From the NCBI GenBank assembly GCA_030388825.1, contig CP128835.1, positions 3,528,001-3,592,000 on the forward strand: a DNA stretch of 64,000 nucleotides. The letters are read 5' to 3'. The notes under the pieces were generated by a model. The model saw nothing but the letters and a program-made list of their open reading frames with translations, made no database searches and was not told the DNA's origin. Of this stretch, positions 29,113 to 39,704 are shown piece by piece. Both the position numbers and the translations under genes were made by a program. Within the stretch, counting starts at the first letter, position 1. Every line of letters begins with the position of its first letter. This stretch comes from Rossellomorea sp. AcN35-11. Lineage in GTDB: Bacteria; Bacillota; Bacilli; Bacillales; Bacillaceae_B.

Positions 29113-29169
29113 AATGACTTTAGCATGGTTGTTTCATGCTACCAAGAATATAAAGAGGTGTTGAATGCA

Positions 29170-30639
29170 TTGTCTCAAAATGAAACGCCGTTATTTACCG
29201 GCTTAATTGAACATAGTAAAAAAAATCCCGTCCAATTTCATATTCCGGGACATAAAAAAGGGGCCGGGATGGATCCTGAATTTAAGAACTTCATCGGAGA
29301 AAAGGCCCTTTCCATCGATTTGATAAATATCGGGCCTTTAGATGATTTACACCAGCCAAAGGGCATGATTAAAAAGGCTCAGGACCTTGCTGCTGAAGCG
29401 TTCGGTGCCGACCATACGTTCTTCTCAGTACAGGGGACCAGTGGAGCCATCATGACCATGGTCATGAGTGTATGCGGACCTGGGGACAAAATCATCGTCC
29501 CCCGAAACGTCCATAAATCTGTCATGTCTGCCATTGTATTCTCAGGTGCCACTCCTATCTTTATTCATCCTGATATTGATGAAGACCTTGGTATATCCCA
29601 CGGAATTACGACAGATGCCGTAGCTAAAGCACTTGAACAGAACCCTGATGCTAAAGGGGTACTTGTGATCAACCCGACCTATTTCGGAATTTCTGCAGAT
29701 TTAAAAAAGATTGTTGAAATCGCTCATTCCTACAGCGTCCCAGTTCTTGTGGATGAAGCCCACGGTGTTCATATTCACTTCCATGATGAGCTTCCACTTT
29801 CAGCCATGCAGGCAGGAGCGGACCTGGCGGCGACCAGTGTTCACAAACTTGGTGGGTCAATGACTCAGAGTTCTGTCCTGAATATGAAAGAAGGCCTTGT
29901 ATCAGCCAAGCGTGTTCAAACCATCTTAAGCATGTTAACAACAACTTCAACTTCCTACTTACTTCTTGCTTCCCTTGACGTAGCCAGAAAGCGTTTAGCC
30001 ACAGAAGGAAGGGAACTGATCACCAGGACGATAGAACTTTCACAGAAAATCAGAAATCAGATTAACGGAATTGACGGTCTATACTGTGTTGGGGAAGAGA
30101 TCCTGGGAACGAAGGCAACTTATGCATATGATCCCACTAAGCTGATTGTCTCTGTTAAAGACCTGGGGATCAGTGGATTCGATGCTGAGAAGTGGTTAAG
30201 AGAAACACATAATATCGAGGTGGAGATGTCAGATCTTTACAACATCCTTTGCATCATTACTCCCGGTGATACTGAAGCAGAAGGCAATCAACTGGTCATG
30301 GCCCTGAAAGAATTGGTCATAAGTCTTAAGAAGCATGGAGAGATGACGCCAGTGAAGGTTATGCTCCCTGACATCCCCGTCCTTTCTATTACTCCGAGGG
30401 ATGCTTTCTATGCTGATACCGAGGTCATCCCCATTGATGAATCGGTAGGTAGGACCATTGCTGAATTCATTATGGTTTATCCTCCTGGAATCCCTATTTT
30501 CATCCCTGGTGAAATCATTACAAAGGAAAACATCGATTATATTAAAACCAATATGGAAGCAGGCCTTCCCGTTCAAGGTCCTGAAGATTATGATTTACGT
30601 CATCTTAGAGTCATCAAAGAGCATCGGGCAATCCGATAA
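29170..30639 (+). CDS. speA: Arginine decarboxylase (PLP, Orn/Lys/Arg decarboxylase family)
   Basis: A 489-residue PLP-dependent fold-type I enzyme that decarboxylates arginine to agmatine, the first step of polyamine synthesis in Bacillus. Landmarks are F-H-I-P-G-H-K-K-G near residue 22, the Q-G-T-S-G-A cofactor loop, V-D-E-A-H-G-V-H and the PLP lysine in S-V-H-K-L-G-G-S (about 225). The start is TTG at 29170: GAGGTG lies 9 bases upstream and the family begins M-S-Q. Position next to sr1 and yktA matches B. subtilis. Lysine or ornithine decarboxylation remains possible by family. Confidence 0.92.
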   Translation: MSQNETPLFTGLIEHSKKNPVQFHIPGHKKGAGMDPEFKNFIGEKALSIDLINIGPLDDLHQPKGMIKKAQDLAAEAFGADHTFFSVQGTSGAIMTMVMSVCGPGDKIIVPRNVHKSVMSAIVFSGATPIFIHPDIDEDLGISHGITTDAVAKALEQNPDAKGVLVINPTYFGISADLKKIVEIAHSYSVPVLVDEAHGVHIHFHDELPLSAMQAGADLAATSVHKLGGSMTQSSVLNMKEGLVSAKRVQTILSMLTTTSTSYLLLASLDVARKRLATEGRELITRTIELSQKIRNQINGIDGLYCVGEEILGTKATYAYDPTKLIVSVKDLGISGFDAEKWLRETHNIEVEMSDLYNILCIITPGDTEAEGNQLVMALKELVISLKKHGEMTPVKVMLPDIPVLSITPRDAFYADTEVIPIDESVGRTIAEFIMVYPPGIPIFIPGEIITKENIDYIKTNMEAGLPVQGPEDYDLRHLRVIKEHRAIR

Positions 30640-30643
30640 ACCA

Positions 30644-30681
30644 AAAAGGATGAAGAAGGCCGGTTCCTTCTTCATCCTTTT
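30644..30681. terminator. Bidirectional terminator shared by speA and SR1
   Basis: AAAAGGATGAAGAAGG and its complement around a 6-base loop with T-runs both ways. It ends speA and, on the other strand, the SR1 RNA. Confidence 0.9.
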
Positions 30682-30734
30682 ATTTATTAAAACCCCTTTA
30701 TACTACATTAAATCCCCGCTCCCCTTAGCAGGTA

Positions 30735-30854
30735 TTAATCGTCTAATTCTTTATCGTCGTTGCAATCACAGCAGTTAGAGAATAAAACAGAAACCTTCTC
30801 ATCCTCATAATGATCGATCGTGCCAAGACATGATTGACATACAATTGTTCCCAT
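30735..30854 (-). CDS. sr1P: SR1P, GapA-binding peptide encoded within SR1
   Basis: A 39-residue peptide with the SR1P hallmarks: M-G-T-I-V-C-Q-S-C at the start, I-D-H-Y-E-D-E-K-V in the centre and a Cys-rich C-C-D-C-N end, suggesting metal binding. In B. subtilis SR1P binds glyceraldehyde-3-phosphate dehydrogenase GapA and promotes its interaction with RNase J1, whose gene (rnjA) is also in this window. GGAGAGG precedes the ATG. Its length equals the B. subtilis peptide. Confidence 0.9.
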   Translation of the reverse strand: MGTIVCQSCLGTIDHYEDEKVSVLFSNCCDCNDDKELDD

Positions 30855-30879
30855 CTTTTTTCCTCTCCTTCACATGTTT

Positions 30880-30896
30880 ATTGTAAACGCTTTATC
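30880..30896 (-). promoter_or_regulatory. Candidate cre box in the SR1 leader
   Basis: TTGTAAACGCTTTAT matches the CcpA cre consensus except for the final two bases. It lies just downstream of the predicted SR1 start, where binding would block transcription. SR1 in B. subtilis is repressed by glucose, mainly by CcpN and weakly by CcpA. Confidence 0.5.
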
Positions 30897-30908
30897 TTAT
30901 CTGTTTCT

Positions 30909-30937
30909 ATAATAATATAACACATTTAAAATATCAA
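30909..30937 (-). promoter_or_regulatory. SR1 promoter
   Basis: TTGATA (30932-30937), exactly 17 bases of spacer, then TATTAT (30909-30914) on the minus strand: a near-consensus SigA promoter 55 bases before the SR1P start codon. Confidence 0.8.
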
Positions 30938-31081
30938 GCCTAAATTGTATAACATATTTAGCTTTTTTATCTGTTAATCAATCATACTCTTCCATTATAT
31001 GAAAGTGCCTTCATAAAAATGTAATAAATTCATTCTGGTTGCCGATACTTCCATAACTGATCCTTTAAGTGAACACAAAAA

Positions 31082-31112
31082 AACTGCATGAAAAATTTAT
31101 TTCATGCAGTTC
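31082..31112 (-). terminator. Intrinsic terminator after the deacetylase gene
   Basis: AACTGCATGAAA and its complement around a 6-base loop, followed on the minus strand by seven T. Confidence 0.88.
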
Positions 31113-31118
31113 TAACCA

Positions 31119-31956
31119 TTATTCAACTGTTTGAATTCTGTTTGGATCCAGGGTTTCAAATCCTTTATCCCTTAATCCTTTCACAATGTCTGATAGTCCT
31201 TCACTCGTCCATGATCGATCATGCATGAGCAAGTTTGCACCATCGTTCAGGAAAGGACTGTTTATCATAATATCCGTAATCGCTTCTTTATTCTGATATT
31301 GCTTTTCCCAATCATATCCATATGTCCAGTTCATTAATGACATCTTTTCTTCAGATGCAATTTGCCGGGTGTAGTCAGTATTTTGACCAAATGGAGCCCT
31401 GAAAAATTTCGGCCTTTCACCTATGATCGATTCGATCAGATCATTTAGGGACACAATTTCCTCTTTTTGCTTTTCAGGTGAAAGTTCTTTCATGCTGGTG
31501 TGAGTATATGTATGATTCCCGATTGCAAATCCCATATCATGAATTTCTCTTAACATCTCTTGTTCCTCGGGCGTATCAAGAAAATGACCATTCACAAAGA
31601 AGATTGCAGGGGCATTCAATTCCTTTAAATCTTTAGCCATTTGCAATGCATGTCGATCAGGGTGCGTCGTCGATGGTCAGGAGGACCACTTTGGGATCCG
31701 CATCACCTACTGGAATGATGCTCCAGTTATTTTCGTTAATTACATAGTCTTTTGTTTGGACCACATTCTCAGCGGACTCATCCATCTTTTCCTCTTGATT
31801 CTCTTCTACGGTTAAATCTTCTTCACCCGTCTCACTAGGCTCTTTTTCCACATCAGATTGATGAGGCTTCCCCTCTTCCTCATTAATGGTTGACGGTTCA
31901 CTGGTGCAGGCTGTTAATAGCAGCAGGCTTAATCCGGATGCTAAAATCTTTTTCAT
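31119..31956 (-). CDS. Polysaccharide deacetylase lipoprotein, frameshifted as written
   Basis: A predicted cell-surface lipoprotein: lipobox L-T-A-C (Cys about 17), an acidic Glu/Asp linker (about 25-70), then a NodB-type deacetylase domain with T-I-D-D-A-P, G-N-H-T-Y-T-H, F-R-A-P-F-G-Q-N and L-L-M-H-D. Such enzymes remove acetyl groups from peptidoglycan or other amino sugars. The frame breaks just after T-I-D-D-A-P at a run of three G (31660-31662). Deleting one base joins both parts into 278 residues through D-R-H-A-L-Q-M-A-K. The start is ATG at 31956 behind GAAAGG. It is not the PdaB/PdaA position of B. subtilis, so the exact subfamily is open. Confidence 0.85.
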
Positions 31957-32021
31957 TTCTCTCACCTTTCCGTATTCACTTTGAATATTTTAACATATTC
32001 TCAGATGAAACTGGGAAAGAA

Positions 32022-32270
32022 TTAAAAGATTTCCATAATATTTTCAAATACGAGCTTAAAGGCAAAGAAGCACATTAAACTAAATGATGTAATGAAAAAT
32101 GTCAGTTTCTTTGATTGAACAATTTTCTTCGCAGCAATAAAAGCTAAGTAAAAAAATATAATAAACATTATCCACTTATATTCCAAATGGTCTTTATCGG
32201 ACAACCATTCTGCTATATAGAAAACACTCCATAAAATCATTTGAACTAAAAAAGCAAGATACGATTTCAT
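32022..32270 (-). CDS. Small membrane protein, unknown
   Basis: An 82-residue protein with three predicted helices (about 3-20, 33-50, 57-76) and basic loops. I do not recognise it. AAAGGATG lies 8 bases before the ATG at 32270; the longer frame from 32339 is not supported. It lies upstream of the deacetylase gene on the same strand, without sharing clear operon signals. Confidence 0.6.
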   Translation of the reverse strand: MKSYLAFLVQMILWSVFYIAEWLSDKDHLEYKWIMFIIFFYLAFIAAKKIVQSKKLTFFITSFSLMCFFAFKLVFENIMEIF

Positions 32271-32548
32271 GTTTATTACATCCTTTAAATAATATATTTT
32301 AACCGCCTTCTTTTTATTTACCCGTATTTTAGCAGTCAAACCTGTACATAGTCTTCAGTCATCGTATTAACATAGTATATTCTTTTAAGATTACTTTCAT
32401 TATGAATGTCTTTTCAATTATGTAACATTTTAATGACTTGACCCTATTGTATTTTTTCCTATGATAAAATGTGACTTAAGATCAGTACGAAAGTCATTTA
32501 TTTACAAATATATCGTTCATTGCATCGTTTAAGAAAAGAGGATGATGA

Positions 32549-32941
32549 ATGAAACACATATTCACTTTACCAATGCTACTCATCTCCACGATGTTGCTCC
32601 TGACTTCATGTGATTATATTTCTTCCAACAAAGTAGTATTAGCAGAAGATCAATTTATTAAAAAGCAGGTTATCTTTTTCACGGATGAACGAAATCTTTC
32701 TAAAGAAATTCCCTATTACGATGCAATTATTGAGTTGAAGAAAAAATACCCTGATAGCCTTAAACATTTAAAGGTGGTAAGCCTCAATACGGAAGAACCG
32801 AACACTATTACAGATTCTCCACCCACCTCTCCTGCTATCGTTGTGGTTGAAAATAATCAGGTCATATGTAAAGTAGAAGGCCATAACGTGAAGGAAGACA
32901 TTATAAAACCGGTCTCATCTGCCATTCAAAAATGGGATTAA
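32549..32941 (+). CDS. slp: Small lipoprotein, Slp-like
   Basis: A 130-residue lipoprotein with signal peptide and lipobox L-T-S-C (Cys about 21). The mature part has a thioredoxin-like alternation (V-I-F-F-T-D, then S-P-A-I-V-V-V-E-N-N) but no Cys pair, so a binding rather than redox role is likely. Its place next to pdhD is that of slp, the small peptidoglycan-associated lipoprotein of B. subtilis; the symbol rests mainly on this. GAGGATG precedes the ATG. A strong terminator follows. Confidence 0.65.
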   Translation: MKHIFTLPMLLISTMLLLTSCDYISSNKVVLAEDQFIKKQVIFFTDERNLSKEIPYYDAIIELKKKYPDSLKHLKVVSLNTEEPNTITDSPPTSPAIVVVENNQVICKVEGHNVKEDIIKPVSSAIQKWD

Positions 32942-32958
32942 CAAATTGTTTAATCAAA

Positions 32959-32999
32959 AAAGGGGATTGAAGCTACTTATGTGCTTCAATCCCCTTTCT
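32959..32999 (+). terminator. Intrinsic terminator after the slp-like gene
   Basis: GGGGATTGAAGC and its complement around a 9-base loop, then TTTCTC. Confidence 0.88.
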
Positions 33000-33014
33000 C
33001 CAGTGAAAAAGCAT

Positions 33015-33051
33015 AAAAAGGATGATTCCAATATTCTGGAATCATCCTTTT
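33015..33051 (-). terminator. Intrinsic terminator of the pdh operon
   Basis: AAAAGGATGATTCCA and its complement around a 6-base loop, just after the pdhD stop. Confidence 0.9.
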
Positions 33052-33060
33052 AAAATCTAA

Positions 33061-34470
33061 TTATTTCACAATATGGATAGGGCTTCCCATAGCAACTTCT
33101 GCTGCTTCCATGGAAATCTCACCTAATGTAGGGTGGGCATGAATCGTCATTGCAACGTCTTCAGCCGTCATACCAGATTCAATCGCCAGTCCTAACTCAG
33201 CAATCATATCTGATGCCCCGGAACCTACGATTTGAGCTCCGATAATTAAACCGTCTTCTTTACGGGTAACAAGCTTCATGAAGCCATCACTGGCATTTAG
33301 GGCCAATGCACGACCATTAGCAGCGAATGGGAATTTAGCAGCAATCACGTCAATTCCTTCTTCTTTAGCTTGTGCTTCAGAGTATCCTACTGTTGCTAAT
33401 TCAGGATCTGTGAAACAAACAGCCGGAATACCAAGATAGTCAATTTCCGCCGGCTCACCTGAGATAACCTCGGCAGCGATTTTACCTTCATAAGATGCTT
33501 TATGAGCAAGTGGCGGTCCATCTACGATATCACCGATTGCGAAGATGTTAGGGATGTTCGTACGGCACTGCTTATCAATTTTGATAACACCGCGGTCCGA
33601 CATCTCGATTCCGACTTCTTCAAGACCGATTTCATCCGTGTTCGGGCGACGTCCAACTGTTACGAGAACATAATCAGCCTCAACCGTTTTTTCTTCACCT
33701 TTTACTTCATATTTAACAACCACGCCGCTGTCGCTTTCTTCGACACCTTTAGCCATGGCTTTTGTTACTACCTCAACGCCTTTTTTCTTAAGACCTTTTT
33801 TCACAACCGTAGTCATTTGCTTTTCGAACCCGCTAAGGATATCGTCTGCACCTTCTAAGATCGTTACTTGAGATCCAAGGTTTGCGTAAGCAGTACCAAG
33901 TTCAGTACCGATGTAGCCTCCACCGATTACCACAAGTTTCTCTGGAATTTCAGTAAGGGCAAGGGCACCTGTTGAGTCGATGACGCGCTTTGAGAACTTG
34001 AAGCTAGGGATTTCAATTGGACGTGAACCTGTAGCAAGAATCAAGTTCTTGAACTTGTAAGTTTGGGCAGAATTGTCATCCATCACCCGAAGCGTATTCG
34101 TATCTACCAGGTAAGCTTCACCGCGTACGATTTCAGCTTTATTCCCTTTTAGAAGACCCTCTACACCGCCGGTTAATTTCTTTACAACGCCGGCTTTCCA
34201 TTCTTGAACTTTATCGAAATTCACTTTTACGTTTTCAGCTACGATCCCCATGTCATCAGAGTGTTGCGCCTGATGAAAACGGTGACCTGCTGTGATAAGA
34301 GCTTTAGATGGGATACAACCAACGTTTAAGCATACTCCACCCATATTCTCTTTTTCGATGATTGTCACTTTTTGTCCCAGCTGTGCTGCACGGATCGCAG
34401 CGACATACCCTCCGGGACCTGAACCGACTACTATAGTATCTGTTTCAATTGGGAAATCTCCTACTACCAT
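33061..34470 (-). CDS. pdhD: Dihydrolipoamide dehydrogenase, E3 of pyruvate dehydrogenase
   Basis: A 469-residue FAD disulfide oxidoreductase that reoxidises dihydrolipoyl groups of PdhC with NAD. It has the FAD-binding G-S-G-P-G-G-Y (about 17-23), the redox disulfide in [13 protein letters not shown] (about 45-57), the NAD-binding G-G-G-Y-I-G-T-E (about 184-191) and the C-terminal active-site H-A-H-P-T-L-G-E. It ends the pdhABCD operon 4 bases after pdhC and is followed by a terminator. The E3 is probably shared with other 2-oxoacid dehydrogenases. Confidence 0.97.
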   Translation of the reverse strand: MVVGDFPIETDTIVVGSGPGGYVAAIRAAQLGQKVTIIEKENMGGVCLNVGCIPSKALITAGHRFHQAQHSDDMGIVAENVKVNFDKVQEWKAGVVKKLTGGVEGLLKGNKAEIVRGEAYLVDTNTLRVMDDNSAQTYKFKNLILATGSRPIEIPSFKFSKRVIDSTGALALTEIPEKLVVIGGGYIGTELGTAYANLGSQVTILEGADDILSGFEKQMTTVVKKGLKKKGVEVVTKAMAKGVEESDSGVVVKYEVKGEEKTVEADYVLVTVGRRPNTDEIGLEEVGIEMSDRGVIKIDKQCRTNIPNIFAIGDIVDGPPLAHKASYEGKIAAEVISGEPAEIDYLGIPAVCFTDPELATVGYSEAQAKEEGIDVIAAKFPFAANGRALALNASDGFMKLVTRKEDGLIIGAQIVGSGASDMIAELGLAIESGMTAEDVAMTIHAHPTLGEISMEAAEVAMGSPIHIVK

Positions 34471-34474
34471 CGTA

Positions 34475-35803
34475 TTACGCCTCCATTAATAATAATTCTG
34501 GATCGTTCAACAAACGCTTGATATGGTTAAGTGCATGTTGAGCAGTAGCTCCGTCGATCATGCGGTGATCGAAGCTCAATGATAATGCTAACACAGGTGC
34601 GGCTACAATTTCACCATTTTTAACTACAGGTTTTTCAGCAATGCGTCCAACACCAAGGATGGCAACCTCTGGGTGGTTGATTACCGGAGTGAACCATTGT
34701 CCGCCTGCAGAACCGATATTCGTGATCGTGCAGGAAGCACCCTTCATTTCATCTCCTGAAAGTTTACCATCTCGAGCTTTACCAGCCAGTTCATTGATTT
34801 CATTTGAAATAGAGAACATGGACTTACGATCCGCATTTTTCACAACTGGTACCAATAGACCTTTGTCAGTATCTGCAGCGATACCGATGTTGTAATAATG
34901 CTTTTGAACGATTTCACTCGTTGAATCATCAATGGAAGTATTCAGAGCCGGATACTCGCGCAATGCACTTGTCAATGCTTTAACGATATAAGGCAAGAAA
35001 GTTAACTTGATGCCTTTTTCAGCTGCAACTTCCTTGAACTTCTTACGGTGAGCCCATAGTTTGGTTACATCGATTTCATCCATTAAAGTAACGTGAGGAG
35101 CTGTGTGCTTAGAGTTAACCATGGCTTTAGCGATCGCTTTGCGCATACCGCTCATTTTCTCACGAGTTTCTGGATATTCACCCTCTGGAGCTTTCGGTGC
35201 AGCCGGTTTCGTGTCAGCCACAGGTGCTTTTTCTTCTGCTTTTGCTTCTTCAGCTGTGTCGACTGGTTTAGAATCCCCGCTTAAGAACGCATCGATATCT
35301 TCTTTAACGACACGTCCGTTTTTGCCGGAACCGGATACCTGACGGATTTCCACGCCGTTTTCTCTAGCATATTTACGAACAGAAGGCATAGCGATGACAC
35401 GCTTATTAGGGTCAACTTCTGCTTCTGCCTTTGAATCTGCGCCTTTTTCGTCTGCTTTTTCAGGTGCTGCATCTTTGTTGTCTTCTTGTTTTTCCGCTTT
35501 TTCTTCAGCTTTAGGAGCTTCTTTCTTTTCTCCGTCATCACCTTTGAACTGAAGGTCTTCATAACCTGGTGCGTCGAACTTGATCAGGGTATCACCAACA
35601 ACTGCAACCGTTCCTTCGTCAACAAGAAGTTCTTCCACTGTTCCTGCTACTGGAGACGGGATCTCTACGACCGCTTTATCATTTTGGACTTCACATAGTA
35701 CATCGTCTTCTTCCACTTTATCGCCAGGCTTAACAAACCATTTTACGATTTCACCTTCATGAATACCTTCACCAATGTCTGGTAATTTGAATTCGAATGA
35801 CAT
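34475..35803 (-). CDS. pdhC: Dihydrolipoamide acetyltransferase, E2 core of pyruvate dehydrogenase
   Basis: A 442-residue E2 that forms the core of the complex and transfers acetyl groups to CoA. Order: one lipoyl domain (1-80, lipoyl Lys in Q-N-D-K-A), an Ala/Lys/Glu-rich linker, the E1/E3-binding domain (about 130-170, P-S-V-R-K-Y-A), a second linker, and the catalytic domain (about 210-442) ending with the active-site H-R-M-I-D-G. AGGAGGT lies 7 bases before the ATG at 35803; an upstream in-frame start at 35866 is not supported. The 157 bases between pdhB and pdhC have no gene. Confidence 0.97.
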   Translation of the reverse strand: MSFEFKLPDIGEGIHEGEIVKWFVKPGDKVEEDDVLCEVQNDKAVVEIPSPVAGTVEELLVDEGTVAVVGDTLIKFDAPGYEDLQFKGDDGEKKEAPKAEEKAEKQEDNKDAAPEKADEKGADSKAEAEVDPNKRVIAMPSVRKYARENGVEIRQVSGSGKNGRVVKEDIDAFLSGDSKPVDTAEEAKAEEKAPVADTKPAAPKAPEGEYPETREKMSGMRKAIAKAMVNSKHTAPHVTLMDEIDVTKLWAHRKKFKEVAAEKGIKLTFLPYIVKALTSALREYPALNTSIDDSTSEIVQKHYYNIGIAADTDKGLLVPVVKNADRKSMFSISNEINELAGKARDGKLSGDEMKGASCTITNIGSAGGQWFTPVINHPEVAILGVGRIAEKPVVKNGEIVAAPVLALSLSFDHRMIDGATAQHALNHIKRLLNDPELLLMEA

Positions 35804-35959
35804 GGACTCTACCTCCTGTATTGAATAATGATTAAAAATAGATGAATGTTTTTGTCTATCTGTCAACTTTTCTTATATCTATAATTGGAAAAGAGAAGGG
35901 TGGACTACCCTTCTGATTTCTTTTACATATCAGGGAGGAGCATCGTTGCTCCTTACCCA

Positions 35960-36937
35960 TTAAAAGTTCAATACTTTTTTAGCCGTTTCAAGAACGTCTT
36001 TGTGGTTAGGTAACCAGATTGGTTCTGCTTGAGAGAATGAGTATACTGTATCTGGTGCCGCTACACGAAGGACTGGTGCCTCAAGGCTGAGAATCGCACG
36101 GTCATTGATTTCAGCGACAACATTCGCTGCAATACCCGCTTGTTTTTGAGCCTCTTGTACAACGATGGCACGATTGGTTTTCTCAACGGAAGCCATGATT
36201 GTTTCGATGTCCAGCGGGCTAACCGTACGAAGATCGATTACTTCGGCTGAATAACCTTCTTTTTCAAGTTCATCAGCAGCTTTCAATGATTCATGTACCA
36301 TAGCTCCGTAAGTGATGATCGAAAGGTCAGTACCTTCGCGTTTCACATCTGCTTTACCGATTTCGATCGTATATTCTTCTTCTGGCACTTCTTGACGGAA
36401 TGAACGGTATAATTTCATGTGCTCCAGGAAAATAACCGGATCATTATCTCGAATAGAAGAAATCAATAGACCTTTAGCGTCATAAGGAGTTGACGGGATA
36501 ACAACTTTAAGACCCGGTTGCTGAGCCATCAATCCTTCTAAGCTGTCCGCATGAAGTTCTGGAGTATGTACTCCACCACCGAATGGGGAACGAATTGTAA
36601 TAGGAGAAGTATACGTACCACCTGAACGGTAACGCATACGCGCCATTTGTCCACTTACTGAGTCCATTACTTCATATACGAAACCGAAGAATTGGATTTC
36701 AGGTACTGGACGGTACCCTTCTAATGCTAAACCGATTGCTAAACCACCGATTCCGGATTCTGCTAGTGGGGTATCAAATACACGGTCTTCACCGAATTCT
36801 TTTTGAAGTCCTTCCGTTGCACGGAATACACCACCGTTTAGACCTACGTCCTCACCAAAAACTAATACGTCTTCGTTGTTGCGTAGTTCTGTGCGCAGTG
36901 CATCAGTGATCGCTTGAATCATTGTCATTTGCGCCAT
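35960..36937 (-). CDS. pdhB: Pyruvate dehydrogenase E1 beta subunit
   Basis: A 325-residue transketolase-like subunit that pairs with PdhA as an alpha2beta2 decarboxylase using thiamine diphosphate. It has the catalytic glutamate region F-G-E-D-V-G near residue 27, F-D-T-P-L-A-E, and the C-terminal E-A-Q-K-Q-A-G. It begins 3 bases after pdhA and is translationally close-coupled. Length is normal. Confidence 0.97.
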   Translation of the reverse strand: MAQMTMIQAITDALRTELRNNEDVLVFGEDVGLNGGVFRATEGLQKEFGEDRVFDTPLAESGIGGLAIGLALEGYRPVPEIQFFGFVYEVMDSVSGQMARMRYRSGGTYTSPITIRSPFGGGVHTPELHADSLEGLMAQQPGLKVVIPSTPYDAKGLLISSIRDNDPVIFLEHMKLYRSFRQEVPEEEYTIEIGKADVKREGTDLSIITYGAMVHESLKAADELEKEGYSAEVIDLRTVSPLDIETIMASVEKTNRAIVVQEAQKQAGIAANVVAEINDRAILSLEAPVLRVAAPDTVYSFSQAEPIWLPNHKDVLETAKKVLNF

Positions 36938-36940
36938 GGC

Positions 36941-38065
<1,125 letters not shown>

Positions 38066-38666
38066 CTATCCTTTCTTTATACATTTATTTTGGTTTTTTT
38101 ACATACAAAGTTTAGATTACCCAAATTCAGTATGACCTACCACAATACTTGCGGATACACACACTATCAATAGTTTTCCACAAATACCAAGAAAGAAAAC
38201 CCGAAATTGAATTCGAGTTTCATCTGTATTAGTCCATGTACTATAACGACTGGTACAATCCATGAATACCTTTACTAGTTTACAATATAGAAATTCAGGA
38301 AGTCAACGACAAAGTATTACAAATTCTTGTCCTGAACCAAACAATGTAATGATCACTGACAATTCTTTCACAAACTGTATCAGTACTCCCCAACCTACTG
38401 TTATATATAAACTCACAGAAAAATCCCTTCTGTTATAGAGTAAGCAATCCATTTCTCCTCTATATCCCTTTGTACCATAAAAAGAGCCGGTCGGGCTCAT
38501 TCATCAACCCTTCTTTTCTAACTGTCGGTTTGTATCTGACGGTGAAATTTTTCTTATGATAGGGCAAGATAGAGGAGGTCCATCTCCGCCTCTCAAGGAA
38601 GTGATGTTCCAGCTGAGAGAATCTGCCACTTCCCCTTTCAAAGGCGCAGGTCCATAACAATAGACT
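38066..38666 (-). other. Long pdhA leader with structured segments, no convincing gene
   Basis: Between the ykyA terminator and pdhA about 600 bases lack a supported gene; short overlapping frames in 38303-38719 have no codon pattern or ribosome sites that convince me. On the minus strand the part 38500-38660 carries nested inverted segments (CTCTCA...TGAGAG enclosing GGAA...TTCC near 38593-38622) and ends at a terminator-like hairpin at 38478-38498. It may be an unrecognised leader element or a small RNA. No T-box, SAM, lysine or glycine riboswitch signature was seen. Confidence 0.4.
38478..38498 (-). terminator. Terminator-like hairpin inside the pdhA leader
   Basis: On the minus strand GAGCC and GGCTC enclose a 5-base loop followed by TTTTTAT. 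The stem is short, so this is a weak or conditional terminator candidate. Confidence 0.5.
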
Positions 38667-38709
38667 AAAAAAAGCGATAGAGGGGAAATATTTCCCCATC
38701 TATCGCTTT
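38667..38709 (-). terminator. Intrinsic terminator after ykyA
   Basis: AAAGCGATAGA-GGGGAAA with its near-perfect complement and seven T on the minus strand, 10 bases after the ykyA stop. Confidence 0.88.
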
Positions 38710-38718
38710 TATCAGACA

Positions 38719-39382
38719 CTATTCTTTGTCTTTCACATCAAGACCGGCACTTGAGTAAAATGCTTGTTTTAGCTTATTGAATTCTTCCGTCTTCTTATTA
38801 TAATCATCATTGAACTTCACGATTTTCTCGTACTTTTCATTGATGGACGAGATTTGTTTCTCAAGCTCTTCCAGTGTGAGTTCCTTGTTTTTAAACATAT
38901 GATAAAGTTCTTTATCCAGAGACAGTGCATCCAGATAAGAAGTTGTCAGTTTTTCATGAAGCTCGTATCGTTCCGCCATCGTTTCATTCAGTTTTTCGGC
39001 TTCATTTTTCAGGTCTTCGTTTTCTAATTTATCAACATAGCCCGAAGCTTTAGAAAACTCTTCCTTAGCTTCATTCATGGCTGTTCGTTCTTTTTCGATG
39101 TATTCTTTCCTTTGATTGATGTTGTCAAGAGCTTCATCGGAAAGCTTTACAATCTGGTCAAACTCCTTCATCCCAAGCTCCATAACCTTAGTATAAATTT
39201 CTTTCTCTTTTTCTTCCAGTTTTTGAAGAGGCTTCTGCACTTCAACATATTGGCCTTCTTTAGAAACGGTTTCTTCAAGAACATGATACATATCTTCCTC
39301 GGGTGAAGAACCACCAACGCAGATGGCCCATCATGATGAAGATAGCGGCTACCAAAACGAAAGCAAAACGAAATTTCGACAC
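38719..39382 (-). CDS. ykyA: YkyA-type cell-wall-binding lipoprotein, frameshifted in the signal region
   Basis: The mature part is a 190-residue, very charged coiled-coil protein (heptads through most of residues 20-180), typical of YkyA, a predicted surface lipoprotein. The signal peptide lies in another frame: GTG at 39382 behind GGGGG, then K-F-R-F-A-F-V-L-V-A-A-I-F. One extra base around 39320-39335 (likely the GGG or CC in GATGGGCC on the coding strand) breaks the join to C-V-G-G-S-S-P-E-E-D-M. Corrected length is 220 residues. The lipobox residue before Cys cannot be fixed until the base error is placed. Position beside pdhA matches B. subtilis. Confidence 0.8.
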
Positions 39383-39614
39383 AACTAGATCCCCCTTAAC
39401 TATTTACCACCTTCTACTATATCTATGTCTTCAACGTTTGACAATAGGGATTTACAACTGTGGAAAAAAATGTCGATTGGACTATTCTCCTATTAAGATC
39501 ATTATGTCAGATGCGGGGTCTTTATTCCTTTAAATCACAAATCTCCTACATTAACTTTTCAGAGGTTAAATGGTAGACTATTATCATACATAATAGATTA
39601 TCTTTGTATATAAA

Positions 39615-39683
39615 ATAGAGATGTTTTGATCATTCCAGTTCGTTGTGTGGAGGAGTGTATCAATCCTTCATTACCATCTCTAT
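39615..39683 (+). other. Inverted repeat in the deformylase leader
   Basis: ATAGAGATG (39615-39623) and CATCTCTAT (39675-39683) are exact complements 51 bases apart, ending 22 bases before the def start. It could fold in the mRNA leader. The rest of the gap 39383-39704 shows no gene. Confidence 0.4.
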
Positions 39684-39704
39684 AGTACTTGAGGAGGAAA
39701 TTCA

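Larger units (their letters stand above)
30644..30903 (-). ncRNA. sr1: SR1 dual-function regulatory RNA
   Basis: In B. subtilis SR1 is a trans-acting RNA encoded between pdhD and speA. It base-pairs with ahrC mRNA and also encodes the SR1P peptide. Here the same interval holds an SR1P reading frame, a strong promoter ending near 30909 and a terminator at 30644-30681, giving a predicted RNA of about 260 bases (B. subtilis: about 205). The region downstream of the peptide stop is purine-rich and could hold the antisense part. Boundaries are inferred. Confidence 0.75.

Noticed and set aside
30458..30778. Plus-strand frame crossing the end of speA and SR1
   Set aside because: It overlaps the speA terminator and the SR1P gene; not coding.
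38303..38719. Three overlapping minus-strand frames in the pdhA leader
   Set aside because: Mutually overlapping, lacking ribosome sites, one running through the ykyA terminator. Kept as a structured non-coding region.
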